Assembly (NCBI GenBank): GCA_025965795.1
Contig: JAOPWH010000152.1
Location: forward strand, 1 to 32,219
DNA length: 32,219 nt
Direction of reading: 5' to 3'
Origin: Blastococcus sp.
GTDB taxonomy: Bacteria > Actinomycetota > Actinomycetes > Mycobacteriales > Geodermatophilaceae
Position numbers and translations under genes: made by a program. Shown here piece after piece: positions 8,297 to 15,869 of the stretch. Under the pieces are notes generated by a model, which made no database searches, was not told the origin of the DNA, and saw only the letters and a program-made list of their open reading frames with translations. Numbering within the stretch: the first letter of the stretch is position 1; every line of letters begins with the position of its first letter.

Positions 8297-8643
8297 TCCG
8301 CGGCGATCACCCGGTCGGCGACCGCCTGCTGCGAGCGGATCAGCAGGATCTCCTCCGCCGACCGCAGCAGCCAGGTCCGCAGCCCCGCAGGGTCGCTCGC
8401 GTTGGCGTCGCGCAGGAGGCCGAGCCGCTCCTGACGGGTGTTGGCCTGGGCCCGCTGCGCGGGCGGCAGCCGCCGGGCCTCCGCGCGGGCCGTCGAGGTC
8501 AGGCCTGCTCCCAGGAACACCAGCTCCCGGACCTCGGTCAGCCCGGCGAGCAGTCGCTCGGCGGCCGGAGGGTCGCCGGCCAGCAGGGTCAGCAGCTCGT
8601 CGGCGCGGCGGCGGCCCTCGGCAGCCGGATCGGGAGCGGTCAC
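8218..8643 (-). CDS. Hypothetical helical protein overlapping the MFS gene tail
   Basis: I do not recognise this 141-residue protein. It is almost wholly alpha-helical (RRRADELLTLLAGDPPAAERLLAGL, split as RRRADELLTLLAG and PPAAERLLAGL), without membrane segment or cysteines, and has an Ala/Ser/Thr-rich tail. Codon third positions are nearly all G or C across the non-overlapping part (8300-8640), which argues that it is real. The last 26 codons lie antisense to the MFS gene. The GTG at 8643 follows a strong hairpin (8651-8681) by only seven bases and has no clear ribosome binding site, so the start is uncertain. Confidence 0.55.
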   Translation of the reverse strand: MTAPDPAAEGRRRADELLTLLAGDPPAAERLLAGLTEVRELVFLGAGLTSTARAEARRLPPAQRAQANTRQERLGLLRDANASDPAGLRTWLLRSAEEILLIRSQQAVADRVIAADQAWTATRAAAEASGSAAASSTATDT

Positions 8644-8650
8644 GACACCA

Positions 8651-8681
8651 CTGTGCCCCGGCCGCGGGCACCGGGGCACAG
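8651..8681 (-). terminator. Terminator of the ABC exporter operon
   Basis: CTGTGCCCCGG at 8651-8661 and CCGGGGCACAG at 8671-8681 form a perfect 11-bp stem with a nine-base loop, nine bases beyond the permease stop codon. It is well placed to end the leftward ABC transcript. It also lies directly in front of the next leftward gene. Confidence 0.65.
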
Positions 8682-8689
8682 CAGGGCGG

Positions 8690-9523
8690 TCAGGCGTCGC
8701 GGCGCCGGAACACGGCGTAGCCCACCAGCAGCACGGTCAGGACCTCCCCGGCGAAGACCGCGAAGCCGGCCCAGGGGTCGAGCAGCATCGGATCGAACGA
8801 GGCCGGCGTCGCGATCGGCGACCCCGCGTTGCCCGGCATGAGCTTGCCGATCCACTCGCCCCAGGCGCCCGGCAGCAGGAAGACCATGGTGCCGACGACG
8901 AACACCGTGCCGAGGACGATCGAGAGGGCCGCGGCGGTGTGACGGACCAGGAGACCGACCGCCGCGGCGAGCAGGCCGAGGCCGGCCATGTAGAGGCCGC
9001 TGCCGAACATGGCCCGCAGCACGCCGTCGTCGCTCAGCGCGAGCCCGATGCCTTCCCTGTCGAGGAAGTAGTTGCCGCCGAGGTACCCCGCGAAGGCGGT
9101 GGCCGTGCCGACGACGAACAGCGTGCCCGTGAGCACCAGGGACTTGGCGGCCAGGACGGCGCCGCGACGCGGGGTCGCGGCCAATGTCGCGCGGATCATG
9201 CCGGTGCCGTACTCGCTGGTCACCACCATGGCGCCGAGCACGATCGCCGCGATCTGCGCGATCATCAGGCCCCACGTCACGAACGAGCCCGCGGACTCGC
9301 CCGCGGCCCCGCTCGCGAGGTCCTTCGCGGCGGCCGCGCAGACCACCACGGTGAGCCCGGCACCGAGCACGAAGAGGGCGACGATCGACCAGGTCGTCGA
9401 GCGCACCGTCCAGAACTTGATCCACTCGGCCCGCAGGGTGTGCGCGAATCCGGGTCGACGCCGGCCGGGGACGTTCCGGTCGGGGTCGAGGGTGACGATG
9501 CGGGACACCTCGGTCATGGTCAT
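8690..9523 (-). CDS. ABC-2 type transporter permease
   Basis: This 277-residue membrane protein is the permease of an ABC exporter. After a polar N-terminus (to about residue 42) it has six predicted membrane segments, and the loop SEYGTGMIRATLAATPRRG is the typical signature loop of ABC-2 permeases of the bacitracin or multidrug export type. The ATG at 9523 overlaps the stop codon of the ATPase gene (ATGA), which indicates translational coupling; an ATG two codons in is an alternative start. Substrate unknown. Confidence 0.88.
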   Translation of the reverse strand: MTMTEVSRIVTLDPDRNVPGRRRPGFAHTLRAEWIKFWTVRSTTWSIVALFVLGAGLTVVVCAAAAKDLASGAAGESAGSFVTWGLMIAQIAAIVLGAMVVTSEYGTGMIRATLAATPRRGAVLAAKSLVLTGTLFVVGTATAFAGYLGGNYFLDREGIGLALSDDGVLRAMFGSGLYMAGLGLLAAAVGLLVRHTAAALSIVLGTVFVVGTMVFLLPGAWGEWIGKLMPGNAGSPIATPASFDPMLLDPWAGFAVFAGEVLTVLLVGYAVFRRRDA

Positions 9524-10461
9524 CGGGCGGTCCCGACGGGAGCAGCGGCTGCAGCAGCGTCGTGAGCCGAGTACTCCACGCTGTCGGCGGTCAGGGCCAT
9601 GAAGGCGTCCTCGAGCGAGGACCGGACGAGGGTCAGTTCATGGAGGTGGAGGCCGCTCGTGCCGACGAGTTCGCCGATCGCCGCGGCGTCGAGGCCCTGC
9701 ACCCGGAGTTCGTCGTCCTCGTGCACCGCGACGTCGAGCCCATGCCGGAGCAGCAGGTCGGCCGTCTCCCCGCGCTGCGGACTCCGCACCCGCACGTAGG
9801 AGGTGGCGTGCTCCGCGATGAAGTCGGACATGGAGCAGTCGGCGAGGATCCGCCCGCGACCGATGACGAGCAGGTGGTCGGCGGTGAGGGCCATCTCCGA
9901 CATCAGGTGGCTGGAGACGAAGACCGTGCGACCTTCCGCCGCCAGCCGACGAGCCAGGTGCCGTACCCAGCGGATGCCCTCGGGGTCCAGACCGTTGACC
10001 GGCTCGTCCAGGACGACGACCGAGGGATCGCCGAGCAGCGCGACCGCGATGCCGAGGCGCTGGCCCATGCCGAGGGAGAAGCGGCCCGCCCGCTGGCCGG
10101 CGACGGTTTCCAGACCGACGAGGTCGATCACTTCTTCGACACGGCGGTCGGGGATGCCGTTGCTCGCCGCGAGCCAGCGCAAGTGGTTGCGCGCGGAGCG
10201 GCCGGGGTGCAGCGCCCGGGCCTCCAGGAGAGCGCCCACCTCGCACAGCGGCGCGGGGGAGTCGGAGTAGGCGTGACCGTTCACGGTCACGCTGCCGGCG
10301 GTGGGGCGGTCGAGGCCGACGATCATGCGCATCGTCGTCGACTTGCCGGCGCCGTTGGGGCCGAGGAAGCCGGTGACCCGACCGGGCTCCACCGTGAAGT
10401 CGATGCCGTCGACGGCCTTCCTGGTTCCGTAGTCCTTGGTCAGGCCGTGGGCGACGATCAC
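9520..10461 (-). CDS. ABC transporter ATP-binding protein (DrrA-like)
   Basis: This 313-residue ATPase powers the permease encoded next to it. Walker A is GPNGAGKS at residues 34-41; the signature is the SLGMGQRLGIA variant typical of DrrA-like and bacitracin-type exporters; Walker B is VVVLDEP, followed by NGLDPEG and the SSHLMSEM switch. A C-terminal extension of about 90 residues after the nucleotide-binding domain fits that subgroup. The start is uncertain: GTG at 10461 gives the conventional VIVAHGLTKDYG N-terminus, whereas an in-frame ATG at 10533 would add 24 residues without family likeness. A triple TCAGGG repeat lies at 10543-10570. Confidence 0.9.
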   Translation of the reverse strand: MIVAHGLTKDYGTRKAVDGIDFTVEPGRVTGFLGPNGAGKSTTMRMIVGLDRPTAGSVTVNGHAYSDSPAPLCEVGALLEARALHPGRSARNHLRWLAASNGIPDRRVEEVIDLVGLETVAGQRAGRFSLGMGQRLGIAVALLGDPSVVVLDEPVNGLDPEGIRWVRHLARRLAAEGRTVFVSSHLMSEMALTADHLLVIGRGRILADCSMSDFIAEHATSYVRVRSPQRGETADLLLRHGLDVAVHEDDELRVQGLDAAAIGELVGTSGLHLHELTLVRSSLEDAFMALTADSVEYSAHDAAAAAAPVGTAR

Positions 10462-10542
10462 GCGAGCGCGCCGGCACGGAGCAGTGGGGAAGTCATGCGG
10501 TCGACCCTGTCGGTCGGTGCCGTCGCGGTACATCGGGGGAAT

Positions 10543-10570
10543 CCCTGAGCAGACCCTGAACCGGCCCTGA
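10543..10570 (-). promoter_or_regulatory. Triple direct repeat (TCAGGG every 11 bases) before the ABC exporter
   Basis: On the minus strand TCAGGG occurs three times at exactly 11-base spacing (plus-strand CCCTGA starts at 10543, 10554 and 10565). Direct repeats one helical turn apart are typical of OmpR/PhoB-type response regulators and SARP proteins. The repeats lie between the flavoprotein stop codon and the ABC ATPase gene, so they are probably the activator site of the exporter promoter. No regulator gene of that type lies in the window. Confidence 0.5.
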
Positions 10571-10578
10571 GGGCGGAC

Positions 10579-11670
10579 TCAGGCGGCGCGGCTGAGCACC
10601 CCGGGGCGGAGGAGGCGACGGAGGTCCCGCGCGGCCGCCTGGCCGGCGCGGTTGGCACCGATCGTGCTCGCCGACGGGCCGTACCCCACCAGGTGCACCC
10701 GGGGCTCGCCCGCCACGTGGGTGCCGTCCATGCGGATGCCTCCGCCGGGGCCGCGCAGGTGCAGGGGAGCGAGGTGGGTGACTTCCGCCCGGAAGCCGGT
10801 CGCCCAGAGGATCACGTCGGCGCGCACGAACCGGCCGTCTGCCCACGAGACGCCGTCGCGGGTGATCCGGTCGAACATCGGCAGCCGCTCGAGGACGCCC
10901 TTCCCCAGTGCGTCGGCGATGTACGGGGTGGACACGAGCAGTCCGGTCACTCCGACCACGCTGCCGGGCCGGCGTCCCTCCCGCACGGCCTCCTCGACCA
11001 TGGCCACCGCCCGGCGGCCGGCGTCCTCGTCGAACGGGCCTTCTCGCCATACCGGGGGCCGCCGGGTCACCCAGGTCGTCGACGCGACCGTCGAGATCTC
11101 ACCGAGCAGCTGGGTCGCCGAGGCGCCGCCGCCCACGACGACGACGTGCTTGCCGGCGAACTCCGCCGCGGACCGGTAGTCGACGGTGTGCAGCTGGCGT
11201 CCGGCGAAGCTGCCCTGGCCGGGGTAGCTGGGCACGAAGGGTCGCGTCCAGGTGCCGGTGGCGTTCACGATCGCCTGCGCGATCCAGGTGCCGTGTGGCG
11301 CCTCCACCCGGAAGGCGCCGTCGTCGGTTCGGAAGACGGCGGTGACGCGGACCGGCCGGTGGACGGGGAGGTCGAAATGCCGTTCGTACTCGGCGAAATA
11401 GGCGGGGACAACGTCGGCGGCGCGTCGGTCCTCGGCGCCGGGCAGGAAGGGGAGACCCGGCAGGTCGTGCACGCGGTGGGTGGTTGCGACGGTCAGTGAC
11501 GGCCAGCGGTGCTGCCAGGCTCCACCGGGTGCCTCGTCGGCGTCGAGGACGACGAATCCCGTCTCCGGCTCGAAGCCCTGCCGGGCAAGCGCCCACGCGG
11601 TGCTCAGACCTGCCTGCCCCGCGCCGATGACCACGACGTCGACCTCGCGGGTCGCTGGGCTCTTGGTCAC
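10579..11670 (-). CDS. FAD/NAD(P)-binding oxidoreductase (flavin monooxygenase-like, CzcO type)
   Basis: This 363-residue flavoprotein has an N-terminal FAD-binding motif GAGQAGLS at residues 16-23, an acidic strand end (VVLDADEAPGGAW), a second dinucleotide motif VVVVGGGASATQ near the middle for NADPH, and a late ILWATGFRAEV motif, the ATG motif of class B flavoprotein monooxygenases and related CzcO-like oxidoreductases. A segment HTVDYRSAAEFAGKH is characteristic of the group. The GTG at 11670 gives the usual N-terminus; a GTG 19 codons upstream is possible. The exact substrate is unknown. It is separated from the gene behind it by a terminator-like hairpin. Confidence 0.87.
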   Translation of the reverse strand: MTKSPATREVDVVVIGAGQAGLSTAWALARQGFEPETGFVVLDADEAPGGAWQHRWPSLTVATTHRVHDLPGLPFLPGAEDRRAADVVPAYFAEYERHFDLPVHRPVRVTAVFRTDDGAFRVEAPHGTWIAQAIVNATGTWTRPFVPSYPGQGSFAGRQLHTVDYRSAAEFAGKHVVVVGGGASATQLLGEISTVASTTWVTRRPPVWREGPFDEDAGRRAVAMVEEAVREGRRPGSVVGVTGLLVSTPYIADALGKGVLERLPMFDRITRDGVSWADGRFVRADVILWATGFRAEVTHLAPLHLRGPGGGIRMDGTHVAGEPRVHLVGYGPSASTIGANRAGQAAARDLRRLLRPGVLSRAA

Positions 11671-11736
11671 GGCGGGACAACGTCGGCCCGAGCCGCGCGC
11701 TTCCCCGGATGGCGCCGATGCCAGCACTCGTAGAGA

Positions 11737-11761
11737 GCCCTCTCGGCTGTCATGAGAGGGC
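11737..11761 (-). terminator. Terminator-like hairpin after the orphan gene at 11792-12313
   Basis: GCCCTCTC at 11737-11744 and GAGAGGGC at 11754-11761 form a perfect 8-bp stem with a nine-base loop, 31 bases downstream of the leftward gene's stop codon. It separates that gene from the flavoprotein gene. Confidence 0.55.
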
Positions 11762-11791
11762 CGTCGCGTGTGTCCCCGTCCATCCCGAGGC

Positions 11792-12313
11792 CTACTTGCC
11801 GCCCGTCGCCACCTTCAGGAGGAGAGCGCCGATGTTCAGCACCTTCGCCCATTCCTTGGCTTCGTTGAGGATCATGAAGAGGGCGTTCTCGCCGGAGAAC
11901 TCGTTGTTGTTCACGATGTCGATGAAGACACCGTCGGCTTCGACCCGCATCGTGCAGTGGAAATCGGAGCCCTTGGGGGCTGCCTGACGGGCGATGGTGC
12001 GACCGGTGGCCCCGTCCACGTACATGATCCAGTTCTTGCCCTCGAGTTCCGAGGTGAAGAACTGCACGCCCTGCGCGCTGCTCGACGAGGAGAAAGCCTT
12101 GAAGTGCTGGCCGTTGTAATACCACGGGATCCCGCACCAGGAGGCGCGGTACTGGGTGGACGGGTTCAGCTGCTTGAACTTGCCGTCGTCCAGGGTGAAC
12201 TTCCCGTTGGTGCGCGTGTTCGTCAGTTCGCCATTGTTCCGCGAATCCACCGACCGCAGGAACCACGCCGCCCGAGTGTTGTTGTAGATGTTGTCGATCC
12301 AGCCGACAGCCAT
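11792..12313 (-). CDS. Orphan hypothetical protein of lower GC content
   Basis: I do not recognise this 173-residue protein. It is unusual beside its neighbours: rich in Asn, Lys, Phe, Trp and Ser, and its codons include many A- and T-ending ones. It starts MAVGWIDNIYNNTRAAWFL, has ASWCGIPWYYNGQHFKAF in the middle, a GKNWIMYVDGATGRTIA strand pair, DGVFIDIVNNNEF, and ends in an amphipathic helical segment (EAKEWAKVLNIGALLLKVA). The alternation suggests a compact beta-sandwich plus a C-terminal helix, as in lectin-like or membrane-active proteins, but this is guesswork. No signal peptide. The ATG has GGAGG six bases upstream. A -35/-10 pair lies at 12331-12359. Lower GC suggests horizontal transfer. 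Confidence 0.75.
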   Translation of the reverse strand: MAVGWIDNIYNNTRAAWFLRSVDSRNNGELTNTRTNGKFTLDDGKFKQLNPSTQYRASWCGIPWYYNGQHFKAFSSSSSAQGVQFFTSELEGKNWIMYVDGATGRTIARQAAPKGSDFHCTMRVEADGVFIDIVNNNEFSGENALFMILNEAKEWAKVLNIGALLLKVATGGK

Positions 12314-12330
12314 TGTGGGCCTCCGTCGTC

Positions 12331-12359
12331 ATCAAAGGTGAGAGAGATGTGCGGAACAA
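12331..12359 (-). promoter_or_regulatory. Sigma-70-like promoter of the orphan gene
   Basis: On the minus strand TTGTTC (12359-12354) and TTTGAT (12336-12331) are separated by 17 bases. The -10 box lies just before the GGAGG ribosome binding site of the gene starting at 12313, so the 5' leader would be very short. Confidence 0.4.
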
Positions 12360-12516
12360 GGCTAGAACCGGGCGACGGGCAGGGTGAGTGCGAACGAGAC
12401 CAAGAAATGTGTGCGTTTCCTGGTGGCCGCACGTGTATCCGGAGTCCCTCGGCGAGCTCTCTACGACAATTGGGCACCGGCCGGCTCGGTGCACGCGGCC
12501 CGCGCGCGTCAACCCC

Positions 12517-12545
12517 TTGACCTGCACCGAGGGGCGCGGTATCCC
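12517..12545 (+). promoter_or_regulatory. Sigma-70-like promoter of the RTX-like gene
   Basis: TTGACC at 12517-12522 and TATCCC at 12540-12545 are separated by exactly 17 bases. The start codon lies 57 bases after the -10 box, with GGAGG directly before it. Confidence 0.45.
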
Positions 12546-12601
12546 GTTCGCGGACTCCGTCGTCGGACGATCACGGGGTCCGCCTCGACGAGGAGGCTCC
12601 C

Positions 12602-13369
12602 GTGCGCCGCGTTCCCTCCGTCCTGTCCGGTCTCGCCCTCGTCGCCGGGGTGGTGGTGCTCCCGCCCGCCGTGGCGGAGGCCGCGACGCCGGCCTGCACG
12701 ATCACCGGGACCGAGGGCCAGGACACGCTCATCGGGACGCCGGGCCGGGACGTCATCTGCGGGCTGGGCGAGCACGACGTGATCCGCGGGCTGCAGGGGA
12801 ACGACCTGCTCATCGGTGGCGACGGCGACGACCACATCTACGGCGGATCGGGGCGCGACGAGCTGCGCGGTGGCGACGGCTCCGATCTGATCCGCGGGGA
12901 CGACGGCGCCGACCTGGGCGACGGCGGACCGGGCGACGACTACTTCCGGGCCACCCCGGGCTCGGCGGCCGGCGTCGTCGGTGACGGCCCCGACCGCATG
13001 ATCGGCGGTCCGGGTTCGGACAACGCCGAGTACGACCTGCGCACCACCGGCGTGCGGGTGACGCTCGACGGCATCGCCGACGACGGTGCGCCCGGCGAGG
13101 GCGACAGCGTCGGCGTGCTCGTGAACGGGAAGTCCGACATCGAGAGCATCAGCTCGGGCAGCGGCAACGACGTCCTCACCGGCGACGACCAGGCCAACTT
13201 CCTGGTGAGCCGCGGTGGGTCCGACCAGATGTTCGGGCGCGGCGGTGGCGACACCATCGGCACCTTCGACGGCGCCGGGGACGACATGGCCGCGGCGGGT
13301 GCCGGCACCGACGTCTGCTCGATCGACCCGGGGGACGCCCGGTCCTCCTGCGAGACCGTCGTCCCCTGA
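12602..13369 (+). CDS. Secreted calcium-binding RTX-repeat protein
   Basis: This 255-residue protein has a Sec signal peptide (RRVPSVLSGLALVAGVVVL, cleavage after AEA near residue 27) and then hemolysin-type calcium-binding repeats of the GGxGxDxI form between about residues 36 and 115 (for example GGDGDDHIYGGSGRDELRGG), with further degenerate copies (GSGNDVLTGDD, RGGSDQMFGRGGGDTIG) up to about 225. Such repeats fold into a calcium-stabilised beta-roll. There is no catalytic domain, so it is likely a secreted or surface structural protein. Cysteines occur near both ends of the mature protein. GTG start at 12602 with GAGGAGG upstream. Confidence 0.85.
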   Translation: MRRVPSVLSGLALVAGVVVLPPAVAEAATPACTITGTEGQDTLIGTPGRDVICGLGEHDVIRGLQGNDLLIGGDGDDHIYGGSGRDELRGGDGSDLIRGDDGADLGDGGPGDDYFRATPGSAAGVVGDGPDRMIGGPGSDNAEYDLRTTGVRVTLDGIADDGAPGEGDSVGVLVNGKSDIESISSGSGNDVLTGDDQANFLVSRGGSDQMFGRGGGDTIGTFDGAGDDMAAAGAGTDVCSIDPGDARSSCETVVP

Positions 13370-13454
13370 TCGCGGCGGAGTCGCCCGTCCGGGGACGGCG
13401 TTTCGGATCCCGGCGATCCGGGGAGAGGCATCCCCTACGTCGGGAGGGCACTGC

Positions 13455-13841
13455 GTGAACCTGGAGAAGGTGGTCTTCGGGTTCTTCGTGGTGCTCGCCG
13501 CCACCCTCAACTTCGGCTTCTTCATCGGCGACATCGACGAGCCCTCGCTGCACAACAAGTACGAGCTGTTCGCGGCGGTCGTGGTCAACCTCATCGCGAC
13601 GGTGCTGAAGTTCGGCGACCGCACCCAGATCGGGGCGGTGCACCTGGCCACCAGTCTCGTGGCCGACCTGCAGCTCATCGCCGCCACGCTGGCGTTCGGC
13701 TACGCCGTCTACGTCTCGACTGAGGGGCTCACCGGGGCGGCGACCGCCAGCATCGTGTCGCTGTCCGGCGGAGCGCTGCTGGCCAACGTCGTCTCGGTCG
13801 TGCTGCTCGTCGTCGAGACGGTGTCCTACCACCGCGGCTGA
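13455..13841 (+). CDS. DUF6394-like membrane protein
   Basis: This 128-residue protein starts VNLEKVVFGFFVVLAATLNFGFFIGDID and has four hydrophobic segments. The segment NLIATVLKFGDRTQIGAV, then HLATSLVADLQLIAA, is the conserved part as I recall it for the DUF6394 family, whose function is unknown. It lies 14 bases before a potassium channel gene on the same strand and is very likely co-transcribed, so an accessory role for that channel is plausible but only inferred. The GTG at 13455 is chosen because the protein begins with the family start and GGGAGGGC lies upstream; the long open frame before it is coding-shadow of the RTX gene. Confidence 0.7.
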   Translation: MNLEKVVFGFFVVLAATLNFGFFIGDIDEPSLHNKYELFAAVVVNLIATVLKFGDRTQIGAVHLATSLVADLQLIAATLAFGYAVYVSTEGLTGAATASIVSLSGGALLANVVSVVLLVVETVSYHRG

Positions 13842-13855
13842 TCGGAGATCCGGCC

Positions 13856-15646
13856 GTGGCCTGGAAGGAGCTCTTCCAGCGGGGCGAGCAGCGGCGCACC
13901 CGGCGGGCCGCGTTCCGCCTCGCCGCCGCCTCGGCCGCCCGGGCCTCGGCGACCATCTTCCTGGTCATGCGCCGGATGCGCGCCCCGCTGATCGTCCTGA
14001 TCGGCATCTTCGCCGTCACGGTGCTGGGGCTCACCCTGATCCCCGGCCAGGACCTCGAGGGCCGCCCCTGGCGGATGGGCTTCTTCGACGCGTTCTACGT
14101 CATGAGCTACACCGCCTCGACGATCGGATTCGGCGAGATCCCCTACCCGTTCACCTACAACCAGCGGATGTGGGTGACGATCTCGATCTACCTGACCGTC
14201 ATCGGCTGGGCGTACGCGATCGGGTCGCTGCTCGCGCTGCTGCAGGACCGGGCGTTCCGCGAGGCACTCGCGATGCAGCACTTCACCCGCAAGGTGGCCA
14301 GGCTGCGCGAGCCGTTCCTCCTGATCGCCGGCTACGGCCAGACCGGTCAGCTCCTGGGGGAGTCGATCGACGCGCTGGGTCGGCGCTTCGTCGTCCTGGA
14401 CACCTCCTCCGAGCGCATCGACGGGCTGGAACTCGGCTCGTACCACGCCGACATCCCGGGCCTTGCCGCCGATGCGCGCGACCCCGGCCTGCTGAGCGCG
14501 GCCGGGCTGGACCACCCGTGCTGCGAGGCGGTCGTCGCGCTCACCGACGACGAGGAGGCCAACCTCGCCGTCGTCATGGCGGCCGCGCTGCTGCGCCCCG
14601 ACGTCCCCGTCGTCGCCCGCGTGACCACGCGCACCCTCGCGGAGCGGATGCAGGCATTCGGCAACCCCAGCACGGTCAACCCCTTCGACCGCTTCGGTGA
14701 CCACCTGCGGCTCGCGCTCAAGGCCCCGGCGTCCTACCAGCTGCTCACCTGGCTGGAGAGCGGCCCCGGCGGCGAGCTGCCCACGCGCGGCCTGCCGCCG
14801 CGCGACGGGCGCTGGGTGGTCTTCGGGTACGGCCGGCTGGGCCAGGAGCTGACTCGCGACCTGCGCGCGGAGGGCCTGGAGGTCACCGTCGTCGAACCGC
14901 GCCCGGACGGCGATCCGGACGCCGGGATGATCGTCGGCGACGGCTCCGATCCGTGGATCATGGCGCAGGCCGACCTCGACCGGGCGGTCGGAATGGTCGC
15001 CGGCACCGACAACGACACGACAAATCTCTCCCTCGTCGCCGCGGCCCGCCGGAGCAACCCGAAGCTGTTCATCGGGGCCCGGCAGAACCGCCCCGCCAGC
15101 GCGCCGCTGTTCGCCGCGATGGAGATCGATGCCCTGCTGGTTCCCGCCGAGGTCATCGCGCACGAGGTCTACGCGCAGCTCTCCACCCCCTTGCTGTGGC
15201 GCTTCCTGCAGGAGATGCCGGCGAAGGGCAACGCGTGGGCCGCCGAGCTCACCGACCGCCTCAAGGAGCTGTGCGGCACGCACCTCCAGACACTGTGGAA
15301 GGTGCGGCTCACCGTGGCGGAGGCGCCGGCCCTGACCCGCTGGCTGGCCGGGGGGACGGCCCGGCTGGGCGAGTTGCTGCGCAACCCCGAGGACCGGGAC
15401 GAGCCGCTGCACGCGGTTGTCCTGCTGGTGGTGCGTGGACACGAGGCGCACCTCGCGCCCGGCCCCGACTTCGTGCTGGCCGAGGGCGACGAGATCCTGC
15501 TGGCCGGCTGGGCCGCCGCCCGGCGCGCACTCGGGACGATCCTGTTCGTCGACGCCGCACGGGAGTACGTCGTCAGCGGCCGGCGGGTGCCGTCGAGCTG
15601 GATCTGGCGCAAGCTCGCGCGAGATCCGCGGACGACGAGCCGGTGA
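13856..15646 (+). CDS. Potassium channel-like protein with two RCK (TrkA-N/TrkA-C) domains
   Basis: This 596-residue membrane protein has two transmembrane helices around a pore loop (residues about 42-125). The filter reads TIGFGE at residues 89-94, where TVGYGD or TVGFGD is usual. It is followed by a first RCK domain with GYGQTGQL (Rossmann motif) and a second with FGYGRLGQ, and a last TrkA-C-like part (LAEGDEILLAG). Two RCK domains in one chain resemble the calcium- or nucleotide-gated K+ channels of bacteria and the BK-type layout. GTG start at 13856 with CGGAG upstream. Ion selectivity is inferred, since the Glu after the filter is unusual. Confidence 0.85.
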   Translation: MAWKELFQRGEQRRTRRAAFRLAAASAARASATIFLVMRRMRAPLIVLIGIFAVTVLGLTLIPGQDLEGRPWRMGFFDAFYVMSYTASTIGFGEIPYPFTYNQRMWVTISIYLTVIGWAYAIGSLLALLQDRAFREALAMQHFTRKVARLREPFLLIAGYGQTGQLLGESIDALGRRFVVLDTSSERIDGLELGSYHADIPGLAADARDPGLLSAAGLDHPCCEAVVALTDDEEANLAVVMAAALLRPDVPVVARVTTRTLAERMQAFGNPSTVNPFDRFGDHLRLALKAPASYQLLTWLESGPGGELPTRGLPPRDGRWVVFGYGRLGQELTRDLRAEGLEVTVVEPRPDGDPDAGMIVGDGSDPWIMAQADLDRAVGMVAGTDNDTTNLSLVAAARRSNPKLFIGARQNRPASAPLFAAMEIDALLVPAEVIAHEVYAQLSTPLLWRFLQEMPAKGNAWAAELTDRLKELCGTHLQTLWKVRLTVAEAPALTRWLAGGTARLGELLRNPEDRDEPLHAVVLLVVRGHEAHLAPGPDFVLAEGDEILLAGWAAARRALGTILFVDAAREYVVSGRRVPSSWIWRKLARDPRTTSR

Positions 15647-15869
15647 GCTGCCGGGCGGCGCTCGGCGTCGTCCGGAATCCGGCGGCCGAGCTGCCTACTC
15701 GTGTCCTGGGACATGCGTCACCGGAGTCTCCGGCAGATCCCAGGGGTGGTCCTACGACCAACGTCCAATGGCCGACGGACCACAAGGACGGCGACTCTGC
15801 AGCTGTGAGGCTCCAGGCTGTCAGGCAGGAGCCCTGTGGCCACCGGGCCGACGAAAGGGCACCCCTTCC

